Source of the DNA: Piper betle
Taxonomy: Eukaryota; Streptophyta; Magnoliopsida; Piperales; Piperaceae
Reading direction: 5' to 3'
DNA: 64,000 bases
Assembly (NCBI GenBank): GCA_033002965.1
Contig: JAURVB010001856.1
Coordinates: forward strand, 1 to 64,000
Every line of letters starts with the position of its first letter. Position 1 is the first letter of the stretch. Of the stretch, positions 10,550 to 22,397 are shown one piece after another. The position numbers and the translations under genes are program-made. Under the pieces are notes generated by a model. The model ran no database searches. It was given only the letters and a program-made list of their open reading frames with translations, and was not told the origin of the DNA.

Positions 10550-12391
10550 TGTAAAAACCATGATTTTTATTACAAGACTCGAACCTAAATATTATGAAAT
10601 AAATATAGATGAACCAATATTGTTGGTTATCAAGATGACCGGTCATGGCTCGACTTAAGGTCACCTAGAAAATACCTATTCATGAATGGATGATGGGGTG
10701 TAAGAATTTAATGAAGGGGTCGTTGAACTTAGGAAATACCAATGGATGATGGGGTGTGAGAATTTAATGAAGGGGTCGTTGAACCTAGGAAATACCAATG
10801 GATGATGGGGTGTGAGAATTTAATGAAGGGGCTCGTTGAACCTAGGAAATACCAATGGATGATGGGGTATGAGAATTTAATTGAGGGAATGGTTGAAGTG
10901 TATATATATGCAGGAGGAGGGAGTATTTCATCCCTCATCTCCATCCCAGGCGACCTCCCCATTACTGTGTGAGTATTTCAACCCTCATCTTGTTTGTTTC
11001 CATTAGGATTCTTGCATGCAAGGTTTGTTGAAGACGCCTTGCCAAGTTGCTAGATCTACAGCGTCTTATGCATGGGGTTCTTGTCGATTGCTTAGTTGTT
11101 TTGTAAATGGACATGTTAATAATTAATGATCATTAGAATTGCTGAAAATTTAATAAGGAATGAAGACTAACATGAACTAATTACATCATTTAAAATTGAT
11201 AGCATATTAGTCATGTAAGTTGCATGTAGGTTCATGCAAAATAAAATTATACTAATGTATAATTTTATGCGCTCATTCAGATTAGGGTTCACGGGTCACA
11301 GTTAGACAAAATCACAAGTTAGGTACGTATAATAGGTAGAACATCGCACTTTCCTTATTGGTAGCCTAGATCAGCCTGAGCCCAGATTTGGCCACCATGC
11401 ACAGAGTGCAACTGGGGTCAAAGAATTGACTCAGTCTGACACGGGGTCGTATTATGTGCGTAAATTGTGTAATGCATCGACATTGTGTTGGAGTAGTGAT
11501 AGCCGCCCCATAAAAAGGCTACGGCCGGGGTGAGCGAGGCACATCGATTCCTCGATCGCACTGGAGTGCAGTGATAGCCTCCTTATAAAAAGACTACGGC
11601 TGGGGTGTGTGAGGCACTGGCACTAGAATTGGTAGTGAGAGCTTCCCCACAAACGGGGCGTAGAAATCACCTGAGTGCAGTGATAGCCTCCCCATAAAAA
11701 GTCTACGGCCGTGGTGTGTGAGGCACTGGCACCAGAATTGGCAGTGAGAGCTTCCCCACAAACGGGGCATAGCATTCACCTGAGTGCACTAATAGCCTCC
11801 CCATAAAAAGGCTACGGTTGGGGTGTGTGAGGCATTGGCACTAGAATTGCTAGTGAGAGCTTCCCACAAATGGCGTGTAGCAATCACCTGAGTGCAGTGA
11901 TAGCTTCCCCACAAAAAGGCTACGGCCGGGGTGCGCAAGGCACTGGCACTGGAGACGGTAGTGGTTGCCTCCCCACAAAAGGGCTACGGCCGGGGTGTGC
12001 GGATCACAGTGGATACCTCCTCCGCATAATTTTGGAGTATAGCGGAATCGCTCCACCCCATATTAAAATAAACATAAGGAAATAGTGGAATGTACTTGAT
12101 TTGTTTTATCTATTATAATACTTAGTGTTGAAATCACTAATGCAGAATTGCTTCTGTAGATGTGCAGATATGAAATTAGGTAATTGACAACTAGGGCATG
12201 GAGCAAAATAAATATGAGTACTCCTTTTTTATTTATTTGAGAAATAAGTGTGGCTACTGGGATACGGTCTATGACTGTGGGAACTTTATATATGTTTTTG
12301 TTAAAAAAAATGTCAGACATATTTGCTTAATTATGAGTAACACCTGGCCAGCTAGGCCCACAATGTTGTGACAAATGGCCAGGTCGTTACA
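10550..12391 (+). mobile_element. E: variant family-2 solo LTR inside C 5' LTR
   Basis: An 1,842-bp insertion beginning TGTAAAAACC and ending GGTCGTTACA, flanked by the TSD GATAG (10,545-10,549 and 12,392-12,396). From about 11,108 to its end it matches the family-2 LTR (AT-rich middle, repeat array, terminal block). Its first 560 bp do not, and its first bases resemble the family-1 start. It is therefore a related but distinct LTR type with a replaced 5' half. Confidence 0.88.
10685..10895 (+). repeat. 56-57-bp tandem repeat in E
   Basis: Units starting AATGGATGATGGGG occur at 10,685, 10,741, 10,797 and 10,854 (periods 56, 56, 57). About 3.6 copies lie in the E-specific 5' part of the LTR. 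Sequence identity between units is high. Confidence 0.9.
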
Positions 12392-12992
12392 GATAGCCTC
12401 CCCATAAAAAGGCTACGACCGACGTGTGCGAGGGATTGGCACTAGAATTGGTAGTGAGAGCTTCCCCACAAACGGGGCGTAGCAATCGCCTGAGTGCGGT
12501 GATAGCTTCCCCACAAATAGGCTACGGCCGGGGTGTGCGAGGCACTGGCACTGGAGACGGTAGTGGTAGCCTCCCCACAAAAGGTCTACGGCCGAGGTGT
12601 GGAGATCACAGTGGATACCTCCTCCACATTGTTTTGGAGTATAGCGGAATCGCTCCACCGCATATTAAAATAAACATAAGGAAATAGTGGAATGTACTTG
12701 GTTTGTTTTATCTATTATACTACATAGTGTTGTAATCACTAACGCGGAATTGCCTCCGCAGGTGTGTAGATACGAAATTAGGCGATTGACAACCAGGTCT
12801 TGGAGCAAAATAAATATGAGGAGTCCTTTTTTTTATTTGAGAAATTAGTGTGGCTACTGGGAAACGGTCTAAGACTGTGGGATCTTTATATATGTTTTTG
12901 TTAAAAAACATGTTAGACATATTTGCTTAATTGTGAGTAACACCTGGCCAGCTGGGCCCACAATGTTGTGACAAATGGCGGGTCGTTACAGG

Positions 12993-13004
12993 TGGTATCA
13001 GAGC
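12993..13004 (+). other. Primer-binding site of element C
   Basis: TGGTATCAGAGC starts 3 nt after the 5' LTR end (TTACA). It is of the initiator-Met type and marks the LTR/internal boundary. Confidence 0.92.
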
Positions 13005-13166
13005 AAGGTTTCCTAAAAGCTCACATCTTATGACTCAAGTACCTTGTTGAAGAGTCCAATATTTATCTTTCTCCAATGGGGTATGTCATTAGGGAATTAG
13101 TGGACTCACTAACAAACTGAAGTAATAATAAAAAAAATTAATGAACGATAACCGAATAAATTTTAG

Positions 13167-14708
13167 ATGGCAGGCACCCGAAGGAAGTCGAGCCAAGCTA
13201 CGCAGTCGGACACGAACATGGAGAGTGTGTTAGGCCAAATTTTGACGGCCATACATGGACTTGCGCAGGCTTCAGATAATACCAGTTCTGTGATTCAGAA
13301 CATAGCTCAGCGATTACCAGGATTGGTAACAGGGAATGGAGCTCCAAATTCAGCTGTGGGTCCTAGTAGTGTCCCAAATGGGGATCAGCGGAGCGCCCAA
13401 GAGCGGGTAGGGATAGCTGACCCGGGCGAGCGAGGGGAACTTCCAATCCCAGTGCCACCGGTAGTCCGACAAGTGGTACTGCCAGTTTGGGATGACAGTG
13501 ATCGATACACTGTAAAGAAATTCTGGAGGAATGGAGCTGAGGTATTCATTGGTGGGATTGATCCAATGAAGGCGGAGAGCTGGTTGGACATTACTGAGAA
13601 AGCATTTAGAGCTCTCTTTGTGCCTCATCACCATCAAGTGAGGTTGGCGACATGCATGCGTCAGGAGGAAGCATCCTATTGGTGGAAATCCATCGAGAAG
13701 ACACCAGTTCCTAATCGCTACCCAGCACCTGCAAAAACGGTGGACAAAGGGAAGGCAAAACTTTTTGTGGTCGAAATCGAGGACGCAGAGAACGAGGACC
13801 ACACAGTTGGAGGTAAAATTCTGATTCAAAATGTTAGTGTGGATGTTTTATTTGACTCGGGGTGTACACATTCATTCCTATCATCCGGATTAGTTAAGAG
13901 TTTAGGACTCCAAACGTTTACATTACCCAAGACTTATAAGGTCACTACTCCAACTGGAGATGGGGAAGTCACAATGTTAGGATTGACTAACCTATCCTTG
14001 GATATACAAGGGAAGCCCTATGTATGCAATGTCATTGTCTATGGGATGATAGGCTTTGATGTACTGTTGGGAATGGACTGGTTGTCTGCACACCAGGCTT
14101 TTCTCTACTGTAAAGGGAGGAGAGTGTTGATGAAACCTTGTAATTGTGGGATGGGGGTCATTTTCCAAGGGTCATGGAATGATCCATCCTCTTGTGTTGT
14201 GTCAGTTAGTGAGGCAACTGAGCGGTTTGGTGAGGGTTGTAAAGCCTTTTCGACAACTCTAGAGGAGTCTGAGTCCAAACCCAAAGAGTTGTCCATGATT
14301 CCGGTGGTAGCAGAATTTTCGGACGGATTTCCAGGTGAACTTCCAGGGTTACCTCTTAAGCGGGCAGTGGAGTTTGTCAATTACCTTGCACCTGGAGTAT
14401 CACCCATTTCTAACGCACCATACCGCATGGCTCCAGCGGAACTCAAGGAGTTAAAGAGTCAATTAGAAGAGCTATTGCAGGCAGGCTTCATCCGACCAAG
14501 TACTTCACCCTGGGGAGCCCCTGTTCTTTTCGTAAAGAAGAAGGATGGCTCACTTCGATTGTGTATTGACTATCGCCAGTTCAATCAAGTGACAGTCAAG
14601 AATCGGTACCCCTTACCGAGGATTGATGATTTATTTGATCAGTTGATAAACAGCCGGAATATTCTCAAAAATAGACTTGCGGTCCGGATATCATCAACTG
14701 CGGGTTAA
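13167..14708 (+). pseudogene. gag-pol: Element C gag-protease-RT (N part), internal deletion and frameshift
   Basis: A 513-codon open frame. It holds the N-terminal gag ([10 protein letters not shown] start, as in F), then protease with the active-site block [14 protein letters not shown] near residue 227, then RT from about residue 410 ([46 protein letters not shown]). Compared with F, 627 nt (209 codons) are missing between two copies of GAGAAGAC, removing the C-terminal gag core and the zinc knuckle while keeping frame. A frameshift near 14,640 ends the frame inside RT. The truncated Gag could not package RNA in the usual way. Confidence 0.87.
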
Positions 14709-15740
14709 GGAATCTGACATACAGAAAACGGCTTTCGAACACGATATGGACATTATGAGTTTCTGGTTATGCCTTTTGGTCTGACAAATGCACCAACAGC
14801 CTTTATGTCACTTATGAACACGGTGTTCCACAAATACTTGGATAAGTTTATTTTTGTGTTTGTGGATGACATTCTGGTCTATTCAAATAATGAGGAGGAC
14901 CATGGGAAACACTTGTCCATTGCTCTTCAAGTTTTGAGGGAGAATCAATTGTTCGCCAAGTTATCAAAGTGTGACTTCTGGCTGAAGGAGGTGAATTTCC
15001 TCGGACATGTTGTCTCAAAGGCAGGGGTCGCAGTGGATCCATCAAAAGTGAGAACAGTTACTAATTGGCCACAACCCAAGTCAGTCACAGACATTCAAAG
15101 TTTCCTTGGACTAGCAGGTTACTATCAGAAGTTCATTAAAGATTTCTCCTTGGTGGCATCGCCAATGACTAAGCTTACACGCAAGGGGGTCAAGTTCGAA
15201 TGGAGTAACAAGTGTGAGGAGAGTTTCCAATCTTTGAAGAAGAGTTTAACTACTGCACCAGTTTTGACTATACCAAATGGCAACGAAGGATTTGTGGTCT
15301 TTAGTGATGCATCTCTAGTGGGGTTAGGATGTGTCCTTATGCAAGATGGTAAGGTGGTGGCTTATGCCTCTCGCCGATTGAAGATTCACGAGGAAAATTA
15401 TGCAACCCATGACTTGGAATTGGCAGCAGTTGTGTTTGCTCTGAAAATTTGGAGACACTATTTGTACGTAGCTCAGTTCGAGGTTTTCACCGACCACCAA
15501 AGTTTGAAGTATATCTTCACCCAGAATGACCTTAACCTTCGACAGAGGCGGTGGATAGAATACTTGAAGGACTATGATTTCCAAATTTTATACCATCCGG
15601 GAAAAGCGAACATTGTAGCCGACGCGTTGAGTCGGAAGGGCAAGGTGGACACGGGTCAACAACTAGCTAGACTTTGGGCTATGTCAGCTGAGGTGGTAGC
15701 TCCCGACAGGACTACTGGCGAACTTGGTTATCTCCAATGA
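14709..15740 (+). pseudogene. pol: Element C RT (C part) and RNase H
   Basis: After the frameshift the RT frame is recovered from about 14,717, with an open frame from 14,769. It contains [12 protein letters not shown], the catalytic FVDDILVYS, the RT thumb/connection region [21 protein letters not shown], and RNase H with [25 protein letters not shown] and [11 protein letters not shown], ending at ADALSRKGK. The frame closes at 15,738 because a 17-nt length difference relative to F shifts the integrase frame. The catalytic residues visible here are kept. Confidence 0.87.
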
Positions 15741-17161
15741 ATTGGTGGACCGAGTTAAGCTAACACAAATGGAAGATGAGAAGTTGAATGAAATGTTGGA
15801 CAAAACACCCGGCATTGTAGTAGATTCCAATAGTGTAATCAGATTTTGAGGGAGGTTGTGTGTACCCAACAATGATGCATTAAAGTGAGATATCCTGGAG
15901 GAAGCTCATTGTTCAAGGTTCTCAATACACCCCGGTGTTACAAAGATGTACCAGGACTTAAAATGAACCTACTGGTGGAATGGGATGAAGAGGGATGTGG
16001 TGGATTTTGTTTCCAAGAGTCAGACGTGCCAATTGATCAAAGCCCGACATCAACTACCTGGTGGATTATTACAATCTTTAGAAATACCTACTTGGAAATG
16101 GGAGCATGTCACATGTGATTTTATTACTAAACTCCCAAGGACTTTGAAGAGACATGACTCTATATGGGTGGTTGTGGACCGTTTGACTAAGGCAGCTCAC
16201 TTTATCCCCACAAAATCAACAAGGACGGCGGAATACTTAGCAGAACTGTACATAAATAACATTGTCAGGCTGCATGGAATTCCGAAGGAGATAGTCTCTG
16301 ACAGAGATCCCCTATTCACGTCACATTTTTGGGAAGTTTTTCAAAATGCTATGGGGACCCAAATCAAGTTAAGTACAGCATATCACCCCCAAACTGATGG
16401 TCAGAGTGAGAGGACCAATCAAACCTTGGAGGATTTGTTGAGAACTTGCATCCTCGACTGGGGAGGAGATTGGGAGAAACACTTAGCATTTGGCTGAATT
16501 CACCTATAATAACTCTTACCAAGCTAGTATAGGAATGTCACCGTTTGAAGCTTTATACGGTAGGCCTTGTCGATCTCCATCATGCTGGTTGGAGTCTACA
16601 GAGGTGGTTATGGTTGGGCCAGAGATGGTGAGAGAAGCAGCTAAACAAGTGCAACTCATCCAGCAAAGGCTTAAGGCAGCTCAGGATTGGCAGAAAGGTT
16701 ATGCTGACACTCGAAGGAAGGACTTAGAATTCCAAGTTGGGGAGTTCGTCTACCTTAAGACGTCACCTAAAAAGGGAGTGATCAGATTTAGAACATCAGG
16801 GAAGTGGAAGCCAAGATTCATAGGACCATTTCCAATTCTGCATCGAATCAGAAGTTGTGCATATAGATTAGCATTACCACCAAGCCTTGATGGTGTACAC
16901 AATGTCTTTCATGTGTCAATGCTAAAGAAATATGTATGAGATGAGAATCAGATTATCACAAATTTTGCAGATTTAGAGCTACAATCGGATTTAACCTACG
17001 AGGAAAAACTGATTTGCATCTTGGCAAGGGAAACAAAGACACTCCGTAACAAGGAGATCCCTTTGGTAAAGGTATTATGGAGAAATCAGGGATCAGAAGA
17101 AGCTACATTGGAGACTGAACAGGAAATGGCCAGAAAATATCCTAGCCTGTTTGTAGCATAA
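15741..17161 (+). pseudogene. pol: Element C integrase and chromodomain, broken
   Basis: Fragments of integrase: a zinc-binding N-terminus with the HPGVTKMYQDL and CQLIKARH region, then the catalytic core with D in TCDFITKLP, D in SDRDPLFTSHFW and E in SERTNQTLEDLL, then a GPF-type C-terminal region (RFIGPFPIL, YRLALPPSLDGVHNVFHVSMLKKY). A chromodomain remnant follows (LRNKEIPLVKVLWRNQ, ARKYPSLFVA). Breaks: TGA at about 15,848, 15,886, 15,964 and 16,937, and a 1-bp frame change near 16,488. At three of these sites F has CGA where C has TGA. Confidence 0.87.
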
Positions 17162-17258
17162 AATCCGTGTAATTGTTGTAACATGAACTTATACCGGAGA
17201 TGTACTTAATCATGAATATCCTATTAAGGCTATGATATTTTGGGGACGAAATAATTCT

Positions 17259-17271
17259 AAGTTGGGGAGAT
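17259..17271 (+). other. Polypurine tract of element C
   Basis: The purine-rich AAGTTGGGGAGA, directly before the TGTAAAG start of the 3' LTR, is the plus-strand primer site. The reverse copy sits at the same place in F (30,055-30,068). Confidence 0.8.
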
Positions 17272-20100
17272 TGTAAAGACCCGGAAATTTAATTTTTTCA
17301 TTTAACTGGAAAAAATCGTTAGCTGGTTAAGTATGAATTACCCGGTTAATTGAAAAGTAATTTTTAATTGGATAATTCTAGTTGAATCGGTTGAGTCGAC
17401 TACATTATTTATCCTATTAACAATTTAAGTGAACCATACCATGTACCCATTTAACAGGTTAAGTGAAATGGTTAAGTGGACCATGTTGATTACCCAATTA
17501 CCCGGTTAAAGGAATTACGGTGAAAGGGTGCTTCCACGTACCCTAGCCGTCATTTTATTCATTATAAAAGGAAAAGGGGGGGGGGCGTCATCTACATTTT
17601 CCCTCCTTACACAGACACCGGATTTCCTCCTTCGCTCGGGTAATTTTCTTTCCTTTCTTTTTCTTTTGTTGCATGCATACACATGTTGCATAAATCATAA
17701 ACATGATAAGCATAAGAATTAAATGAGAAATCAACAAGGGAAGAAGAAAACCAGGAGGATGTCCTGCTGTTTTCCAGCAGCAACCACGCCATGTTTCCTT
17801 CCATGGTGCGGGGTTGACGTGTTGGAGGTGGGAATTGCTCCCGATGGTGATGCTGGCCAGATGGAGTCACCTTGGAGGGCCAAAACAGACCGTCGAGGAG
17901 GCATGCAGGTCTGAAATCTGAGGGGAGAACAGGTTGGTGTTGCCATGGGTGGTGTTGCTGGCCAGACGTGGATCCGCCATGGAAAGTGCAGACTGGTCAT
18001 CACCTGGGATGGTGCTGGTCGTCACCTTGATGGGGCAGGACATGGTCGCCATGGCTGCTGGTCGGCCACCATTAATGGTGAAATTAAGGTCCTCATATAG
18101 GGTGTAGTCCGAGTTTCATGAGATAGCAGCGGATAAAGATTGGATCTTTGGGGTTTTTCCAATCGGATCAGTGGGGTAGATAGAAGATGGGGTCTGAAAT
18201 TGGGTGGAAGGAAAAGAAGACATGCTGGTCGGGTGCTGTTTATGTGGCCGACTAGAGTAGTCGTCATGGGTCTGGTCGGGTGCTGTTTATGTGGCCGACT
18301 AGGGTAGATGCCATGGGTCATGGGCTGATTATGTGACCGACATGGAGTCACCATGGTCAGGTCGTGGTTGCTGATTGGGTGGCCAGAATGGGGCCGCCAA
18401 GGACTGGTTGAGGGTTGCCGTGTGGTGGCCAAGTTGGAGACGCCATGGCAGCAAATGGAGGCCGCCACGTTACCGGTTCGTCGTCATGCATGATAAAAAT
18501 ACCGGCTTTCACGGGTTGACTACAATAAAGCTGGGAGTTTTGGGGTCGTTAAATTAATTGTTAAAGTAGAATGGCAACCAGGTAAATATAGGAGAACTCG
18601 ATGCGGTTGAGTTAGAATATAAGGTAAATACAAAAGAATTAAGTATGGGACATGTTAATAATTAAATTATCAATTAGATAATGGGGATTTGGATGGGGAT
18701 AATTAATAATTAATTATCATTAGAATTGCTGAAAATTTAATAAGAAATGAAGACTAACATGAACTAATTACATCATTTAAAATTTATAGTATATTAGTCA
18801 TGTAAGTTGCATGTAGGTTCATGCAAAATAAAATTATACTGATGTATAATTTTATGCCCTCATTCAGATTAGGGTTCACAGGTCACAGTCAGACGAAATC
18901 ACAATTCAGGTACGTATAATAGGTAGAACATCGTATTTTCCTTGTTGGTAGCCTCGGTCGGCCTGAGCCAGATTCGACCACCATGCACCGAGTGCAACCG
19001 GGGTCAAAGAATTGACTCAGTCCGACACTGGGTCGTATTATGTGCGTAAAGTTTGTAATGCATTAACATTGTTTTGGAGTAGTGATAGCCACCCCATAAA
19101 AAGGCTACGGCCGGGGTGAGCAAGGCACAGCGATTCCTCCATCGCACTGGAGTGCAGTGATAGCCTCCCCATAAAAAGGCTATGGCCGGGGTGTGTGAGG
19201 CACTGGCACTAGAGTTGGCAGTGAGAGCTTCCCCACAAACGGGGTATAGCAATCAATTGAGTGTAGTGATAGCCTCCCCATAGAAAAGACTACGGCCGGG
19301 GTGTGCAAGGCACTGGCACTGGAGTGCAGTGATAGCCTCCCCATAAATAGGCTACGGCCGGGGTGTGCGAGGCACTGGCACTAGAGTTGGCAGTGAGAGC
19401 TTCCCCATAAACGGGGCATAGCAATCACCTAAGTGATGTGATAGCCTCCCCATAAAAAGGCTACGGCCGGGGTGTGCAAGGCGCTGGCACTAGAGTGCAA
19501 TGATAGCCTCCCCATAAAAAGGCTACGGCTGGGGTGTGCGAGGCACTGACACTAGAATTGTTAGTGAGAGCTTCCCCAAAAACGGGGTGTAGCAATCACC
19601 TGAGTGCAGTGATAGCTTTCCCACAAAAAGGCTACGGCCGGGGTGTGCGAGGCACTGGCACTGGAGACGGTAGTGGTAGCCTCCCCACAAAAGGGCTACG
19701 GCCGAGGTGTGCGGATCACAGCGGATACCTCCTCCGCATTGTTTTGGAGTATAGCGGAATCGCTCCACCGCATATTAAAATAAACATAAGGAAATAGTGG
19801 AATGTACTTGATTTGTTTTATCTATTATATTACTTAGTGTTGTAATCACTAACGCAGAATTGCTTTCGCAGGTGTGCAGATATGAAATTAGGTGATTGAC
19901 AACCGGGGCATGGAGCAAAATAAATATGAGGACTCCTTTTTTTTTATTTGAGAAATAAGTGTGGGTACTGTGAAACAGTCTAAGACTGTGGGATCTTTAT
20001 ATATGTTTTTGTTAAAAAAATGTTACACATATTTGCTTAATTGTGAGTAACACCTGGCCAGCTAGGCCCACAATGTTATGACAAATGGTGGGTCGTTGCA
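17272..20100 (+). repeat. 3' LTR of element C
   Basis: 2,829 bp from TGTAAAGACCC to GGTCGTTGCA, without nested insertions. It carries a TATA box at 17,563-17,570 and the repeat array at about 19,080-19,700. GTGATAG anchors occur at 19,157, 19,266, 19,329, 19,438, 19,500 and 19,609, giving spacings 109, 63, 109, 62 and 109. Compared with the 5' LTR, a trinucleotide-rich segment just after the start is shorter. The terminal TTACA has become TTGCA. Confidence 0.92.
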
Positions 20101-20105
20101 TGCAC

Positions 20106-20796
20106 TTCCAGCTCCCCAACAGCAGGCACCGCAGAGAGGCAAGCAGGGCCATGGACAAGAGCAGAGAGGTGGAGAGCAAAACCACCGAGGCAGCACCAGA
20201 GGGGACAAGATCAAAGATGGTACATGGCTGCAGGACAGACTTTGAAGCAGAAGGGTAGGCCACAGCTACAGCCATAGCCACAGCCACAGTTAGCTCAGAA
20301 TCAAGATGCACCATCTGCACCAGAGCAGCAGCAACCAGCAAGGATGTACGCTGCCACCGTAGCAGAGACCCTTGAGGATACAACGGTCGTGATAGGTACG
20401 CTTTTCGTAGGCCTTGTACCTGCACGTGTCTTGTTTGATTCTGGATGTACGCACTCCTTCATTTCGTACATGCACACTAATAGGATTGGATGTAAGATAG
20501 AGGAGTTAGGACATTCATTGATAGTATCCACCTCCACCGGTAGTGTAATAGCTACGGGCGAGTGTGTTCATCATGTCCCTGTTGAGATTCAAAAGCGACA
20601 GCTTGTAGTTGATTTGATACTATTCAAGCTAAAAGAATTTGATGTGATATTTGGGATGAATTGGATGTCCAAGCAAGGAGCGGTGATAGATTGTCGAAGG
20701 AAGATGGTGACTTTTTGCCATGGAAGGCACCCCTTTTCTTCCAAGGGTAGGGCCGAGACAGGGACCAAGGATGGATATCTTATCAGAGTGCAGTGA
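20106..20796 (+). pseudogene. pol: Element B gag/pol linker and aspartic protease
   Basis: Continuation of B after the C insertion. A Gln-rich linker (20,106-20,343) contains a TAG. The retroviral-type aspartic protease then follows in an open frame from 20,344, with the active-site triad DSG in [13 protein letters not shown], the flap-like region after it, and VIFGMNWMS near the end. The protease releases Gag and Pol proteins inside the particle. This is the domain missing from element A. Confidence 0.85.
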
Positions 20797-22397
20797 GACA
20801 ACTGGACAAAGGCAGTGAACAGATAATGTCAGCGTTAGTTTTGACTGAGCAGAGTGGACTAGGGAAACAATCGAGTATAGAGGAGATTCCAGTGGGCTAT
20901 GAATTTATAGATGTATTTTCTGAGGAGATTACTGGATTGCAGCCAGACAGAGAGGTGGATCTTGCCATCGAGTTGATGCCTGGCACAGCCCCAATTTTGA
21001 GAGCTCTGTATAGGATGGCACCTCTTGAGCTTGAGGAACTAAAGGAACAGCTACAGACACTGTTGGACCAAGGATTCATCAGACCAAGTGTTTCCCCTTG
21101 GGGTGCACTAGTGTTATTTGTGAGGAAGAAGGATGGAAGCATGCGGTTATGCATAGATTACAGGATGCTAAACCATGCAACGGTTAAGAATAGATACCCT
21201 CTTCCTCGTATTGATGATTTATTTGACCAGTTGAGCTTAGTAGTCGTCTTTTCAAAGATTGATTTGAGATTAGGATAGTACCAACTGAGGATTAGAGCAG
21301 AAGACATCCCGAAGACTGTGTTCAGGACGAGATATGGACACTGCGAGTTTTTGGTCATGCCGTTTCGATTGACCAATGCTCTAGCAATATTTATGGACTT
21401 GATGAATAGAGTGTTCAATCCATACTTGGACCAGTTTGTGATCATCTTTGTGGATGACATACGGGTATATTCTTCATCTAGGGAAGAACATGAGCAACAC
21501 TTGAGGATTGTGTTGCAAACACTGAGAGAGCATAGGTTGTATGGGAAATTGTTGAAGTGCAGTTTCTGGTTGTCAGAGGTGAATTTTCTCGGCCACATCA
21601 TCTCAGCATCAGGCATCTTAGTTGATCCAGCTAAGATAGAGGCAGTAGTGCAGTAGGAACAACCGAAGACACCTACAGAGGTTCGGAGTTTTCTGGGATT
21701 GGCTGGATACTACAAACGGTTCATTCAGGACTTCTCTTCCATAGCAGCCCCTCTGACACGACTGACTAGGAAAGAGGAACGGTTCATATGGACAGACGAA
21801 TGTGAGCGGAGTTTCAGAATGCTAAAGGAGAGGTTGAATTCGGCACCTATCCTTGCATTGCCAGTGGGACATGATGATTTTGTAATGTATACTGATGCCT
21901 TAGGGATTGGCTTAGGTTGTGTTTTGATGCAGAAGGATAAGGTTATTGCTTATGCAGCTCGTCAGCTCAAGGTGCATGAGCGTAACTATCCTACTCATGA
22001 CCTAGAGCTTGCTGCCATCATATTCACTCTCAGAATATGGAGGCACTATCTATATGGAACATCTTTCAGACTTCTAACTGATCACCAGAGTTTGAAATAT
22101 ATCTTCATGCAAAAGGATCTAAATAACAGACAGAGAAGATGGTTCGAGATGTTAGCTGATTACGAGGTCGACTTAGCATACCATGAGGGCAAAGCAAATG
22201 TGGTAGCCGATGCATTGAGCAGGAAGCCACGATTCTCATACACCACAGGATTAGCAGCATTGTCAGTGACCGAGTACACTACAGGCCAGAAACAGTTAGT
22301 TGGGATGATGGCGCGACTTACGATTCAGCCAAGCATGCTTAAGCATATTCGGATTGCACAGGAGGTAGATCCGCAGTTGAAGCAGTGGTTGGAATAA
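20797..22397 (+). pseudogene. pol: Element B reverse transcriptase and RNase H
   Basis: RT blocks in order: [56 protein letters not shown], then a TAG at 21,277, [12 protein letters not shown] and the catalytic [10 protein letters not shown] further TAG lies near 21,655. RNase H (21,699-22,397) has [39 protein letters not shown] and ADALSRK. Substitutions in normally invariant motifs (PFG to PFR, NAP to NAL) also argue against function. Confidence 0.87.

Larger units (their letters stand above)
7140..12660 (+). repeat. Alternating 62/109-bp tandem-repeat array in the family-2 LTR (discontinuous)
   Basis: Repeats built on GTGATAGCCTCCCC, CTACGGCCGGGG and GAGGCACTGGCACT occur at 7,140-7,287, 10,270-10,549 and 12,397-12,640 of the C 5' LTR, and separately in E at about 11,490-12,030. 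Two alternating unit types occur: a 62-bp unit, and a 109-bp unit that is the 62-bp unit plus a 47-bp segment with CTTCCCCACAAACGGGGC. Each contains short inverted repeats (CCCC/GGGG, GCCTC/GAGGC) able to fold. Confidence 0.85.
5375..12990 (+). repeat. 5' LTR of element C, interrupted by solo LTRs D and E
   Basis: Starts TGTAAAGACCCGG and ends GGTCGTTACA immediately before the PBS. The span is 7,616 bp; after removing D with its TSD copy (2,977 bp) and E with its TSD copy (1,847 bp) about 2,792 bp remain, close to the 2,829 bp of the 3' LTR. LTR segments are 5,375-7,292, 10,270-10,549 and 12,397-12,990. It contains a TATA box, an AT-rich middle and a tandem-repeat array near its 3' side. Confidence 0.9.
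5375..20100 (+). mobile_element. Element C: family-2 Tekay-like retrotransposon nested in B gag
   Basis: A complete insertion bounded by the 5-bp target-site duplication TGCAC (5,370-5,374 and 20,101-20,105). It begins TGTAAAGACCC and ends GGTCGTTGCA, a mutated form of GGTCGTTACA. It contains a 5' LTR (itself invaded by D and E), PBS, gag-pol, PPT and a 3' LTR. Without D and E it is about 9.9 kb. Removing it rejoins the B gag/linker sequence in register with element A, which confirms both ends. Confidence 0.93.

Noticed and set aside
10265..12640. CRISPR-like or centromeric satellite array
   Set aside because: Units are contiguous with no unique spacers, lie strictly inside LTRs bounded by TSDs, and the genome is plant. 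The array is LTR-internal; a wider satellite is only a question for a genome search.
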